64,000 nt of DNA from Clostridia bacterium (lineage in GTDB: Bacteria; Bacillota_A; Clostridia; Oscillospirales; CAG-272): assembly GCA_017632155.1 (NCBI GenBank), contig JAGBRZ010000215.1, forward strand, positions 9,935 through 73,934, read 5' to 3'. This document shows, one piece after another, positions 6,821 through 15,514 of this stretch. Every line of letters begins with the position of its first letter. Positions within the stretch are counted from its first letter, which is position 1. Below the pieces are notes generated by a model, which was not told the DNA's origin, searched no databases, and was given only the letters and a program-made list of their open reading frames with translations. The translations under genes and the position numbers were made by a program.

Positions 6821-7603
6821 ATGCCAAATAGAGTAATTAAAGAGAGCATCCGCACCAGCAAGAGTGTTAATGCTCTCAGCGACTTTGAGTTTCGGCTTTG
6901 GTTGTATTTGATTACCTATGTGGATGACCACGGACGCGGTAGCGCTGATGCAGAACTTCTGAAAGGGCTTGTCTTTCCAAGACGCAAAGGGGTAACAGAG
7001 AAGCAGATTCAGACGGCGTTGGACAATTTGGCGAATACTGGCATGGTGATTCTCTACGAATATGACGATGAACCGTACTTTTACTTTCCGAATTGGGACA
7101 AACACCAGAGAATCCAAAATAAGCATTCAAAGTTCCCCGACCCTCCTAAAGAATCTATGTCACCGTCATTCACCGTGAATCACCGTGAATCACCGCTTGA
7201 ATCCAATCCAACTATAATCCAATCCGAATCCAACTATAATTCAACTCAGAGCGAATGCACGGAGCCGCAAAATGCGCCTCCCGTGCTGACGATGCCCCTG
7301 GTGGACGGTTCAGAGTTTGACATTAGGGAACAGGACATCGCCGAATGGCAGGATGCGTTCCCTAACGTGGATGTTGTACAACAGTTAAAAGCCATGCGTC
7401 TTTGGTGCAAGGATAACCCGGAGAGGAAGAAAACCCGCAAGGGTGTACGGCGCTTCATTACCACATGGCTCGACAGGGAGCAGAATCGTGGCGGTACACG
7501 AAAGACGCAGACAACCTACGAACAGCCGAAACAGACAGCACCGCCGCCGGATGCCACGAAGCGGCAGAGAGCACCGGACTTCATGCCTGAGTGGGCAGAC
7601 TGA
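6821..7603 (+). CDS. Replication initiator (DnaD/replisome organiser type)
   Basis: The 260-residue protein has an N-terminal winged-helix domain (~1-95: SDFEFRLWLYLITYVDDHGRG, GVTEKQIQTALDNLANTGMV, YFYFPNWDKHQRIQ), as in phage replisome organisers. A low-complexity Ser/Asn/Pro linker (~110-145) and a C-terminal helical DnaD-like part (~160-215) follow. The linker DNA carries tandem repeats (7161-7240) that could be the origin bound by this protein. It precedes the helicase gene by 8 bp, the usual initiator-helicase arrangement. The ribosome site (GAGG) is weak. Confidence 0.75.
   Translation: MPNRVIKESIRTSKSVNALSDFEFRLWLYLITYVDDHGRGSADAELLKGLVFPRRKGVTEKQIQTALDNLANTGMVILYEYDDEPYFYFPNWDKHQRIQNKHSKFPDPPKESMSPSFTVNHRESPLESNPTIIQSESNYNSTQSECTEPQNAPPVLTMPLVDGSEFDIREQDIAEWQDAFPNVDVVQQLKAMRLWCKDNPERKKTRKGVRRFITTWLDREQNRGGTRKTQTTYEQPKQTAPPPDATKRQRAPDFMPEWAD
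7161..7240. repeat. Iteron-like repeats, candidate replication origin
   Basis: Four 10-bp units of the form CACCGTGAAT run from 7161 to 7200. They are followed by two exact copies of AATCCAACTATAAT (7205-7218 and 7227-7240, 22-bp period) in AT-rich DNA. The block lies within the initiator gene's linker, the position of the lambdoid origin inside the O gene. Confidence 0.5.
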
Positions 7604-7611
7604 GGTGAGCC

Positions 7612-8976
7612 ATGCAAGAAACATCTTTAGTTCCTGCATACGCACAGAACCCTGACGCATGGGCAATGGCGGAAGAGTCCGTATGCGCCTGCATCCTCGT
7701 CAACCCGGCTGAATCACTGGACATCATACGGCAGAACGTACAGGCCGAAGACTTCGCAATGGAAGCGGCGCGGAGCGTGTTCCGTTCCGCCTGCGTCCTT
7801 GCGGACAGCGGAGAGCCGATAGATCCCACCACGATTTTGGAGCAGGCCAGGAAGGATGGACTTCCCTTATCTGAGGACTGGGTAAGGGAAACCATGAAAG
7901 CCTATCTGACCACGGCAAATGTGGAGTTCAACTCCAGAATTGTCCGAGAATGCGCCATAACAAGGCGGGCAAAAGAGATAGGCTGGGCGTTGGAGAACGG
8001 TGAGGTTGCTCCGCAGACTGCAATGGAACAGCTACAGAATGTTCTTGCCACGCGAATCTCAACGCTATCTACTCCGACAGAGGACGCCATTGCATTCAGC
8101 AACTATCTGAGCGAGGTTGCGGCTGGCGTAAAGAAGCCGTTCCTGTCAACAGGGCTTGAAAACCTTGACGATGTTCTCGGCGGGGGACTGGTAAGCGAGG
8201 GGCTTATCACCCTCGCCGCAAGACCGGGACTCGGAAAGACTGTGGTGGGTCTTGTGATAGCTGACAACGTGGCCGCAGCCGGTGGGCGTGTGCTGTATGA
8301 AAGCCTTGAGATGAGCAAGGAACAGCTCTGGTCTCGCCGTGTGGCGAGGAAGAGCGGAGTGTCCTACTCCAAGCTGATGGGCGGAACATTCAACACGGAT
8401 GATGCTTTGGAGTGGAAGCACATCATGAAAGCCATGAGCGATCTATCCAAAACGGATCTGATGATAAGTTCTGAGAACGCCAAGCTGAGTGACATCGAAC
8501 GCCATGTCCGGCAGGCAGGACACCTTGATCTCATCGTGATCGACCATCTTGGTCTTATCATCCCGGACAAAGTAACAGACAGCCTTTATCTTCCGACCAC
8601 GATGGCCGTGCACGGGCTGAAGCGATTGGCAAAGGCAACCGGGACGCCGATCCTGCTCCTGTGCCAGCTCAATCGTGCGAATATGCAGCGGGGTGACAAG
8701 AGAGCCAACCTCGCAGACCTTCGGAACAGCGGTGCGATTGAGGAAGATTCGGATGCCGTTATCTTTCTGCACAGGGAAGCCTACTACCTTCCGCCGGAAG
8801 AACAGCCGAAGCCGTGGGAGCCACAGACGATGGAAGTCAATGTGGCAAAAAACCGTCACGGAGAAACTGGCGCGGTCTACATGGACTTTGTTGGTATGCT
8901 TGCCAATGTCAGGCCGCAGGGCGGACGAAAACAGTTTGAGGATATAGACGATGATACGCCTTGGGAGGGGCGATGA
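7612..8976 (+). CDS. dnaB: Replicative DNA helicase, DnaB family
   Basis: The 454-residue protein has the DnaB layout: an N-terminal helical domain (~15-110), a linker, and a RecA-like ATPase domain (~165-440). Walker A is AARPGLGKT (~205), Walker B is LDLIVIDHLGLI (~303-314), and the later CQLNR and NRHGETG elements are present. It unwinds the fork, loaded by the upstream initiator. The start ATG follows GAGGTGAG. The length fits full DnaB, so the phage appears to bring its own helicase. Confidence 0.92.
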   Translation: MQETSLVPAYAQNPDAWAMAEESVCACILVNPAESLDIIRQNVQAEDFAMEAARSVFRSACVLADSGEPIDPTTILEQARKDGLPLSEDWVRETMKAYLTTANVEFNSRIVRECAITRRAKEIGWALENGEVAPQTAMEQLQNVLATRISTLSTPTEDAIAFSNYLSEVAAGVKKPFLSTGLENLDDVLGGGLVSEGLITLAARPGLGKTVVGLVIADNVAAAGGRVLYESLEMSKEQLWSRRVARKSGVSYSKLMGGTFNTDDALEWKHIMKAMSDLSKTDLMISSENAKLSDIERHVRQAGHLDLIVIDHLGLIIPDKVTDSLYLPTTMAVHGLKRLAKATGTPILLLCQLNRANMQRGDKRANLADLRNSGAIEEDSDAVIFLHREAYYLPPEEQPKPWEPQTMEVNVAKNRHGETGAVYMDFVGMLANVRPQGGRKQFEDIDDDTPWEGR

Positions 8977-8977
8977 T

Positions 8978-9070
8978 ATGTGGTATTTCGTAGCATTTTT
9001 TTCCGGTGGACTATTTGGTTTTTCCATCGCAGCCTGTTGCGCTATGGCAAAGCGAGGTGACAACCAGTGA
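8978..9070 (+). CDS. DUF3789-like single-span membrane peptide
   Basis: The 30-residue peptide starts at ATG 8978, 1 base after the helicase stop, behind GGGAGGGG. It has one hydrophobic segment (FVAFFSGGLFGFSIAACCAM) and a positive tail KRGDN. It matches the DUF3789 type of tiny membrane proteins common in Firmicutes phages, of unknown role. Confidence 0.65.
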   Translation: MWYFVAFFSGGLFGFSIAACCAMAKRGDNQ

Positions 9071-9153
9071 ACGAGAACGCTGTTTTGCTTTTCGCGATGA
9101 TCGCGGTTTTCGGCTTCTCTATCTGGGTTGAATGGGGGCGAGACCGTGACTAA
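9067..9153 (+). CDS. Tiny membrane peptide
   Basis: A 28-residue frame starts at GTG 9067, overlapping the previous stop, with GAGGTGA 7 nt upstream. Residues 5-20 (AVLLFAMIAVFGFSIW) form one membrane span, followed by a charged EWGRDRD end. Tandem tiny membrane genes here suggest a translationally coupled pair. The function is unknown. Confidence 0.5.
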   Translation: MNENAVLLFAMIAVFGFSIWVEWGRDRD

Positions 9154-9370
9154 GCAGAACCAGGCGCACAAAGTTCTTGAGTACATCGAAGCACACGGTT
9201 CTATTACCGCGTGGGAAGCCATGAATGTACTCGGCATAATGCGGTTGGCGGCGAGAATCGCCGACCTGAAAGCGGAAGGAATCCCCATCGTGACCATCCT
9301 TCGCCACAAGGTCAGCGATGACGGAAGCTACACCAGATGGGCAGAGTACCGCATGGGGGAAGCGGCATGA
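9146..9370 (+). CDS. Helix-turn-helix protein (HTH_39-like)
   Basis: The 74-residue protein contains KVLEYIEAHGSITAWEAMNV and RLAARIADLKAEGI, the winged-helix pattern of a widespread phage HTH family. GTG 9146 behind GGGGG is preferred over the upstream TTG of the frame. The stop overlaps the next ATG (ATGA). It is probably a transcription regulator or a replication accessory; no target is known. Confidence 0.7.
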   Translation: MTKQNQAHKVLEYIEAHGSITAWEAMNVLGIMRLAARIADLKAEGIPIVTILRHKVSDDGSYTRWAEYRMGEAA

Positions 9371-9858
9371 ATTTCAACTCACCGGAGGATATGCCGCCCG
9401 GAATGCGGAAGCTGTACGAACAGCAGATTGCAAAAAAAGAGAGGGCAACGGCGGCGAAAAACCGCCTTGCCGAACTCACGCAGGAAACGGAAGACACTCC
9501 GAAGAAGAGTAAGTACCACGCCAAGCCAACAGATAGGACACTGCCGGATGGTACGGTTATCAAGTTTGACTCCAAAAAAGAAGCCGCCTACTACGACCAG
9601 CTCATTGCCTTGGAAACAGCAGGCGTGGTGAGAGACATTCGACTCCAGGTGCAGTTTCTCCTCAAGCCTGCCTATACGGACGGACATACTGGGGAGAGAT
9701 TCCGCGCCATCAACTACCTCGCAGATTTCACCTACTGGCAATTGGAGAGCGGAGAATGGAAGTACCGCATCGTTGATGTCAAGGGTCGAAAAACAAAGGA
9801 CTACATCCTGAAAAGAAAAATCATGGCCGATATGGGTCATTACATCGAAGAGGTTTAA
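9367..9858 (+). CDS. DUF1064 nuclease-like protein
   Basis: The 163-residue protein has a DUF1064 core: KYHAKPTDRTLPDG, FDSKKEAAYYDQL, LQVQFLLKP, YLADFTYW and VDVKGRKTKDY. The E, D and D-x-K residues in these blocks resemble a PD-(D/E)xK active site. The family is proposed to include structure-specific, Holliday-junction-type nucleases and sits in phage replication modules, as here. The first ~45 residues are a charged coiled-coil extension. ATG 9367 overlaps the upstream stop. Confidence 0.82.
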   Translation: MNFNSPEDMPPGMRKLYEQQIAKKERATAAKNRLAELTQETEDTPKKSKYHAKPTDRTLPDGTVIKFDSKKEAAYYDQLIALETAGVVRDIRLQVQFLLKPAYTDGHTGERFRAINYLADFTYWQLESGEWKYRIVDVKGRKTKDYILKRKIMADMGHYIEEV

Positions 9859-9875
9859 GAAAGGAAGTTACACCC

Positions 9876-10235
9876 ATGAAGAAGAACAAGGAACTGATCG
9901 TGATGCTGACGGCGTTTATTGTCGGACAGCTTTTCCAGATGATGTTCATCGCAGTAGCCATTAGGCTGTATGTGGCATACCCGGTGCGGTGGTGTATTTC
10001 GGCTGGGTTCATCACTGCCCTTCTTGTCGGCACTACCATGTTTGTGACTGTCCTTGTGACAAGCGCCAGCGGAGAGCATACGGCAGAAGAACCGAAGAAA
10101 ACCGACCGCGCTACTCCCTATATCCCGGACGAGGACAAGAAGATTAAGGCGCTGTTTCTGAACAAACGGCCTGCCCTTGATACCGACCCGGAAGACATAG
10201 ACGAAGTGGATGAAAATCTGAGAAAGGAAGGTTAA
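9876..10235 (+). CDS. Two-span membrane protein
   Basis: The 119-residue protein has two hydrophobic segments (~8-30 and ~40-62) and a long acidic cytoplasmic-type tail rich in Asp/Glu (~66-119). GAAAGGAAG lies before the ATG. It is not recognised. Its position at the end of the replication operon would suit a membrane tether or superinfection-related role, but that is speculation. Confidence 0.6.
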   Translation: MKKNKELIVMLTAFIVGQLFQMMFIAVAIRLYVAYPVRWCISAGFITALLVGTTMFVTVLVTSASGEHTAEEPKKTDRATPYIPDEDKKIKALFLNKRPALDTDPEDIDEVDENLRKEG

Positions 10236-10238
10236 GCC

Positions 10239-10367
10239 ATGTGCGTCCTCTACGAACTGGGGCTGTGCGATGTGTGCTATGCCCCGGATGACGGAAAGCG
10301 ATACGACCTTGACGAAATCATAGAAGAGGTCAAGTCGTGGGAACTTGAAGACGAGTTCGACATCTGA
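10239..10367 (+). CDS. Small acidic protein
   Basis: The 42-residue frame starts at ATG 10239, 3 bases after the previous stop, with GAAAGGAAGG upstream. It has Cys at 2, 10 and 13 and a strongly acidic C-terminal half (DLDEIIEEVK, ELEDEFDI). It is the last gene before the early terminator and its function is unknown. Confidence 0.55.
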   Translation: MCVLYELGLCDVCYAPDDGKRYDLDEIIEEVKSWELEDEFDI

Positions 10368-10374
10368 AAAAGTT

Positions 10375-10404
10375 GCGCCGGAGCAATCCGGCGCTCTTTT
10401 TTTT
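10375..10404 (+). terminator. Intrinsic terminator of the early operon
   Basis: GCGCCGGA (10375-10382) pairs perfectly with TCCGGCGC (10387-10394), followed by CTTTTTTTTT. This is a strong Rho-independent terminator 8 bp after the last early gene, separating early and late transcription. Confidence 0.92.
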
Positions 10405-10435
10405 GTTGCGAAAGTATCGAATCGTCATTTACAAA

Positions 10436-10464
10436 CGCAACTTTTTGTGGTAATGAAAGTTGCG
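10436..10464. promoter_or_regulatory. Inverted repeat operator before the late operon
   Basis: CGCAACTTT (10436-10444) and AAAGTTGCG (10456-10464) are perfect 9-bp arms with an 11-nt spacer, between the early terminator and the first late gene. A -10-like TAATAT follows at about 10471. The half-site is the same GCAACT box seen in the lysogeny region, so a shared regulator probably controls late transcription. Confidence 0.5.
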
Positions 10465-10498
10465 AGAGATAATATATGTGGCGCAGAAAGGAATCTTT

Positions 10499-11536
10499 AT
10501 GGCGGAGAGCGAAAAAAGTGTACGCTTCTGTTGGCATTGCCGAAGGGAACTGACTGAAAAGAACAGTTGGATGCCCACAGACGGCTTTGACCGTGGCGCA
10601 CCTACGTTCTACTGCACCGGCTGTCAGAACCAGTTCTATCTGAAACTGGCAAAAGTGGTTGGTTCCGATCTCGCCTATTTTTATTGCTGCGTCAAGTTCG
10701 ATGTTCCGTATATCCCAAGAACCATCAAGGCATCCTACAAGTACAAACGGGAATACGGCCCCTGGGGTGGATACATCACCGCCCTCCGCGCTGCGCACTG
10801 GCACACAAAGAAAGACCGATGGGCTGGATTCGCTGACGGAAACGTGGAAATCAAAAAAGCGTTTGCCGAGCTGAAAGAACTTGGCGCTGAGTCACCAGAA
10901 GAACTTCGCGAAACCCGCGAACGAGACAAAGAGTATAACAAAGAGTTCTGGGGAGAAAGCTATGGTGATTCCAGCGACCATTATACCGAGTCCGACTACG
11001 ATGCCCTGAACCGGGTTTACGACGCAATGACCGAAGGGCGTAGCGGAATCAGCACCCAAAGCCAGATCGCCATTCAGGACATTGCACGGTGGACGCTGGA
11101 ACGCGATAAGCTGATGGCTTCAAAAGAGTTCGATGATGCCAAGAAAGTTGACGCCATGATTGAGAAGCTGAAGGAATCCGAACAGCTTCGCAAGAAAGAC
11201 GAACTGCCGCAGGATCGGGCGAGACTGGATGACATCGTAAAAGCCGTGGAACGCGCCGGTCTGAACATGATGAATTATGACGAGCTGTGCCGACAGCTTG
11301 CCACATATATGTTCCACACGCCCTACGGATACACAAGGGACGCCGCCGACCAGATGCTGCTGTACATCCGAAACGCCACGGCATTTAACGAGGGCGTTGC
11401 CGAAGTGGACAGGCTTCCCAACGAGTTTGCCATTGTGGACACGCTCGGCGAGTTTGCCCAGGAGCAAGACGATACCGAGAAGCAGAACTACAAGGATCTG
11501 GGAATCCAGCCTCTTCGCATGAAACCGGGGAAGTGA
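10499..11536 (+). CDS. Terminase small subunit-like protein
   Basis: The 345-residue protein begins with a zinc ribbon (CWHC ... CTGC, residues ~10-42), then helical DNA-binding-like segments and a long charged helix (~200-260). It is encoded immediately before the large terminase, as expected for the DNA-recognition subunit that selects the packaging site. It is longer than typical TerS, probably because of the zinc domain and C-terminal extension. ATG 10499 with GAAAGG is chosen over the longer frame. Confidence 0.65.
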   Translation: MAESEKSVRFCWHCRRELTEKNSWMPTDGFDRGAPTFYCTGCQNQFYLKLAKVVGSDLAYFYCCVKFDVPYIPRTIKASYKYKREYGPWGGYITALRAAHWHTKKDRWAGFADGNVEIKKAFAELKELGAESPEELRETRERDKEYNKEFWGESYGDSSDHYTESDYDALNRVYDAMTEGRSGISTQSQIAIQDIARWTLERDKLMASKEFDDAKKVDAMIEKLKESEQLRKKDELPQDRARLDDIVKAVERAGLNMMNYDELCRQLATYMFHTPYGYTRDAADQMLLYIRNATAFNEGVAEVDRLPNEFAIVDTLGEFAQEQDDTEKQNYKDLGIQPLRMKPGK

Positions 11537-11542
11537 TGCTTC

Positions 11543-13387
11543 ATGGCGCAATCCAACTACAGATACTCCAATGGGCATTATGTCAGAAACTCCGGGCGTG
11601 AGGGAGTCAACTACAGCGAGTTTGCTACTGATTGCTGGAGACTGCTTTTATCGTTTTTCAGATGGTATCCAGATGTTCTTGAGGATTTAACACAGGCTGA
11701 AAACGCCGAGTTCTCCAACAGCATTATGAACAGGGTCATGAAGCGGGCGATGGCGCGGTATCAGGAAACCTTCACGACGGGATGCCGCGGTCTTGGCAAG
11801 ACAACCGTGGTCGTTTCCGACAAATGCAACAAGGGAATCCTGTGGCCGGGGGAAATCACCGGCTACTACGCCCCGGTCGAGAAGCAGGCAGCTCCCCTTG
11901 CATCCAAGGCGTTCGCCACATATCAGCGGAACACGCCGATCCTGGCAGACCACTGGATAAAAAACAACGATGCGCAGACCACCTTCAAACTGTCCACGCC
12001 GCTGGGGTCGAAGTTCATCATGAGCATCGACCGAGGCATTGATACCTCCGGCGTTATCGCAGAAGAGTGTGCGCAGGAAGATAAAAACCCATTCAACTTT
12101 GCGGACTTCAACCAGATCGTCTTGGGTACAAACCGTTTAAGTTACAAAGTCAACGGCCTTGACGATCCGACTCACATAGACAGCCAGATCCACTACATCA
12201 CATCGGCCACGCGGAAGGAGAACGAGGCGTACCCCGTGTACACCAATCTACGCAGGGCGATGAAGAACGGCGAAAGCGCATTCGCCATGAGCGTTCCGTG
12301 GCAAGTCCCGGTACTGGGGAGAATGAAATCATTCTCCTACTACCAGATGCTCAAAAAGAAGCTCACCTCCGAACAGTTTATGCGTGAGTGTGAGAGCAAG
12401 TGGACTGGCACTATTGAGAATCCCATCATTCGGGACGATGTTCTGGTGGGGAGCCGTAAGCTGAAGGTCATGGAAGAGAAGCACTGCGGAGACCCGGACT
12501 GCTTCTACATCATCGGCTACGACGTGTCGTCCCGTGACGTGCAGGGAAACGCCATGATCGGCATGGCGGTTATCAAATGCGAGAGACAACACGCCTCCGC
12601 TACGATGGACGCTTACAAGAAAAGCCTTGTCTATGTGGAAGAAAGAAAACCGCCGAAGGGCGGTCACATGGAACAAGCATCCATTATCAAGCGCAGATGG
12701 CGAGACTATTGCATTCCTGAAGGAAGACCGCCCTTCATCGTGCTTGACGCCAGATCCTATGGCTGGGCTGTGTGGGAAGACCTTCACCTCGACTTGGGAG
12801 ACGGACTCCCGCCGATGTGCGCAATGTCACCCGAAATGGAAATCCCGGAACTGGTGAAGGACGGAGCGATACCGTGCGTCTATCCCCTCCAGGCACAGGG
12901 TATAAGCGGCACAGACCCAAACAGCGTCATGCTGGATTACATAGAGCGCGAGTTTGAAAACGGAAACATTCTGCTTCTCACATCGAACATCTATGACGGC
13001 TTGCAGGCTTACAAGCTGAAGCACGACATAAAGCATGATCTTCGTGACGCGGAGATACAGCTTCCCTACTCCGCTACCAACAAGCTGGCAAGGCAGATAA
13101 CCAACCTACAGAAAAAGTACGGCACGGTCGGATGGACGGAAGTTCAACTGAACAAGTACATCCAAAAGGATATGTGGTCTGCCCTGCTTTACGCCTGCCG
13201 GATTGCACAAAGGCTGGAGAAATCCGAACTTTATGCACTGAATCGCAGGAAAAATGCGTGGGATGAGTTTGCGAAGAAGTACGAGTTCTCACACGACACT
13301 CCCGGCGGCATGAGCAGGAACTTTGAAAAGCCTACTGGTCTTCGGAAGCGAGGCTTGCAGCGGCTTGGACGAATGGCGGTTAAATGA
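11543..13387 (+). CDS. terL: Terminase large subunit
   Basis: The 614-residue packaging motor has an N-terminal ATPase with Walker A GCRGLGKTT (80-88) and Walker B-like GVIAEECAQ (~170-178). A C-terminal RNase H-like nuclease starts near IIGYDVSSRD (~320), with further acidic residues in IVLDARSYG. It translocates DNA into the prohead and cuts concatemers. It follows the small subunit by 6 bp and its last bases overlap the next gene. Confidence 0.9.
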   Translation: MAQSNYRYSNGHYVRNSGREGVNYSEFATDCWRLLLSFFRWYPDVLEDLTQAENAEFSNSIMNRVMKRAMARYQETFTTGCRGLGKTTVVVSDKCNKGILWPGEITGYYAPVEKQAAPLASKAFATYQRNTPILADHWIKNNDAQTTFKLSTPLGSKFIMSIDRGIDTSGVIAEECAQEDKNPFNFADFNQIVLGTNRLSYKVNGLDDPTHIDSQIHYITSATRKENEAYPVYTNLRRAMKNGESAFAMSVPWQVPVLGRMKSFSYYQMLKKKLTSEQFMRECESKWTGTIENPIIRDDVLVGSRKLKVMEEKHCGDPDCFYIIGYDVSSRDVQGNAMIGMAVIKCERQHASATMDAYKKSLVYVEERKPPKGGHMEQASIIKRRWRDYCIPEGRPPFIVLDARSYGWAVWEDLHLDLGDGLPPMCAMSPEMEIPELVKDGAIPCVYPLQAQGISGTDPNSVMLDYIEREFENGNILLLTSNIYDGLQAYKLKHDIKHDLRDAEIQLPYSATNKLARQITNLQKKYGTVGWTEVQLNKYIQKDMWSALLYACRIAQRLEKSELYALNRRKNAWDEFAKKYEFSHDTPGGMSRNFEKPTGLRKRGLQRLGRMAVK

Positions 13388-13695
13388 ACAGACTTTGGGT
13401 TTGCCGGTCAACGGCTGAAAATATTGCGAGGGCGGAGAAGTACGAATACTTCAAAGCCAACGAGAAATACTGCCTTGTTATCACGGATGAGAAGCCGGAT
13501 AAAATGGCGGAAGTCACGGCGGAAGCCGCCAAGTCCCTTACCGTACAGGACTGGACTTGGATAAAGGCAGTCGGCGAGAGGATCAAGGCAGAAAAAGAGT
13601 ACGCTGAATTTCAGCGGCAGCAGAAAGAGTTCCTTGAACGCTTTGAGAAAGAACTGAAAGGGAGAATGACTGATGGCGGAAGCCCCGATGGTTGA
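13384..13695 (+). CDS. Small helical protein between terminase and portal
   Basis: The 103-residue, highly charged protein is mostly helical with a C-terminal coiled coil (AEFQRQQKEFLERFEKELKG). It overlaps terL at its 5' end and portal at its 3' end, so it is translationally coupled to both. I do not recognise it. A packaging accessory or connector chaperone would suit its position. Confidence 0.6.
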   Translation: MNRLWVCRSTAENIARAEKYEYFKANEKYCLVITDEKPDKMAEVTAEAAKSLTVQDWTWIKAVGERIKAEKEYAEFQRQQKEFLERFEKELKGRMTDGGSPDG

Positions 13696-15499
13696 AGAGA
13701 AGAATACGGATACCTGGGCAGAACTCGCCAAGAGCATTCAGCGGCTCAACGGTCAGTACGGCTCCCTTGGCATGGGGTCTATCTTTTCTGCGTGGACAGC
13801 CGCAGGCGGGATGAATCTGCTGAACAGTTGGCCTCAGATTCAGAACGCCCGCATCAAGGGCGTAAACACCAAGGCTGCCGACTATACAAAAGACCAGATC
13901 GTTGAGATGGTGAACGACACCAGCTCCAACGAAAAGCCCCTCCGGGCTGTGTCAGCCGCCCTTGACGATTCGGCGATGACCTACAGCGTCATCCTGAACA
14001 CCATTCAAAACATTCCCACATATGACTGGTATGTTTACCCCTCTGAAACGCTGACTCCCGTCAGCTATGAGCAGATGCGCCGTGACTACATCCTGACACA
14101 GAAGCTGTCGGAGAAGATAAACCCCAGCATGGAAGCCAGAAAAATCAACGGTCAGTGCGCAAAGTACGGAAAGGTTTTCTACACCGCACGGTACGATGTG
14201 GACAAGAGCCACAACGCCGTGAAGTACGCTTTTCTGCAACAGCTTCCGACCGACTGGTGCATGATCGTAGGCAGGAACAACGGCCCCGGCACTTATACCG
14301 TGGCGTTCAACCTGATGTACTTCTGCACACCCGGTTCTGACCCAAGACAGTTTGGCGATTTGTTCCTGCCCTACCTTGACGCTTTTGGAGAAGTGCTTGA
14401 AGAGCGCCCGGTAAGGGACAAATTCCAGTACACATCAACCGGCAAAAGATACGGAATCAATGCGGAGAAGTTCCGTGCGAACGAAATCGCAAACACCATC
14501 GGCAATCCACGGTGGTATCAGGTAGGTACGGTAAACTACTACTGGGTCAACCTTCCGGCAGACCAGGTTATCGTGTTTGAACGCAACGACCGCACGGTGG
14601 ATGTCGTTCCCGAAACGACCGGAATGATGGTGAGCATGGTTCAAGTCCCGGCTTACGAAGCCGCCCAGCTTGAAATCATCCTCAACCCTCTCACTTCAAT
14701 TATGACCGGCGAACTGCCGACTTACGATAATGTGAATGTTCCCGGAGCAGACCCGGTGGCGATTTCCCCAGCCACGAGGGAACTGTTTGAAACCTTTTGG
14801 TATCAGATGCTGGCGAACAACAACACTTCCGGCATCGGTCTGTATCTCGCACCCGCAAAAAACCTGAAGCTCCAGACCATCACGGACACGGTGAGTTCCA
14901 CTTCCATTGCGGAACACGCCTACAGCGATCAGGTGCAGAAAGCGGGACTGAGCGCCGTGATTCCCACATCCGACGATCCCAAGGTCGGCGTAGCGGAACT
15001 GAGCGCCAAGATTCATGCGAACGCTGTCAAGCCTATCTACTGGCAGTTTGAGAAGATGATGAACCACATCTTTGAAACGCTGAATCTGAAGACCGTGATG
15101 CGCTTCCATATGTTTGGCGATGTGTTCTCACACGCAAATGAAATGGAAAATGCGCGTAAGGACATGACCCTCGGCCTGATGCCTGCCACGCTGAAGTACG
15201 ACGCCATGATCGGGCATTCGATCCTTGATGACCTGGCAATCTCCGAGTTCGTCACCAAGTCCGGCATCATGGACAGACGGCTTCCGCTGGTGTCCACCTA
15301 CAGCGCACGGCAGCGTGACGGCACACTTCCTCCGCAGGCGGCGCAGGAACTCAATCCGGGCGGTCGGCCTGCCGAAGAAGGAAGCGAATCCGGGCAGAAG
15401 AACCGAGACTTCCTAAAGAACCCCGGCGGTTCGCTCGATCCGAGCGGTCACAGGGTAATCCCCAAAGACCGGGATGAAGACCACTGGGATGACTTTTAA
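13673..15499 (+). CDS. Portal protein
   Basis: The 608-residue protein lies directly after terminase and before the protease/scaffold, the canonical portal position. It has portal-like features: an acidic/helical N-terminus, central beta-rich region (NYYWVNLPADQVIVFERND), long wing helices (~310-420) and a Gly/Pro-rich, charged C-terminus ending in DEDHWDDF. It forms the dodecameric ring through which DNA enters. Assignment rests on order, size and composition more than on a single motif. GGGAG precedes the ATG. Confidence 0.75.
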   Translation: MAEAPMVEEKNTDTWAELAKSIQRLNGQYGSLGMGSIFSAWTAAGGMNLLNSWPQIQNARIKGVNTKAADYTKDQIVEMVNDTSSNEKPLRAVSAALDDSAMTYSVILNTIQNIPTYDWYVYPSETLTPVSYEQMRRDYILTQKLSEKINPSMEARKINGQCAKYGKVFYTARYDVDKSHNAVKYAFLQQLPTDWCMIVGRNNGPGTYTVAFNLMYFCTPGSDPRQFGDLFLPYLDAFGEVLEERPVRDKFQYTSTGKRYGINAEKFRANEIANTIGNPRWYQVGTVNYYWVNLPADQVIVFERNDRTVDVVPETTGMMVSMVQVPAYEAAQLEIILNPLTSIMTGELPTYDNVNVPGADPVAISPATRELFETFWYQMLANNNTSGIGLYLAPAKNLKLQTITDTVSSTSIAEHAYSDQVQKAGLSAVIPTSDDPKVGVAELSAKIHANAVKPIYWQFEKMMNHIFETLNLKTVMRFHMFGDVFSHANEMENARKDMTLGLMPATLKYDAMIGHSILDDLAISEFVTKSGIMDRRLPLVSTYSARQRDGTLPPQAAQELNPGGRPAEEGSESGQKNRDFLKNPGGSLDPSGHRVIPKDRDEDHWDDF

Positions 15500-15514
15500 G
15501 AAAGGGTGAGGCAG

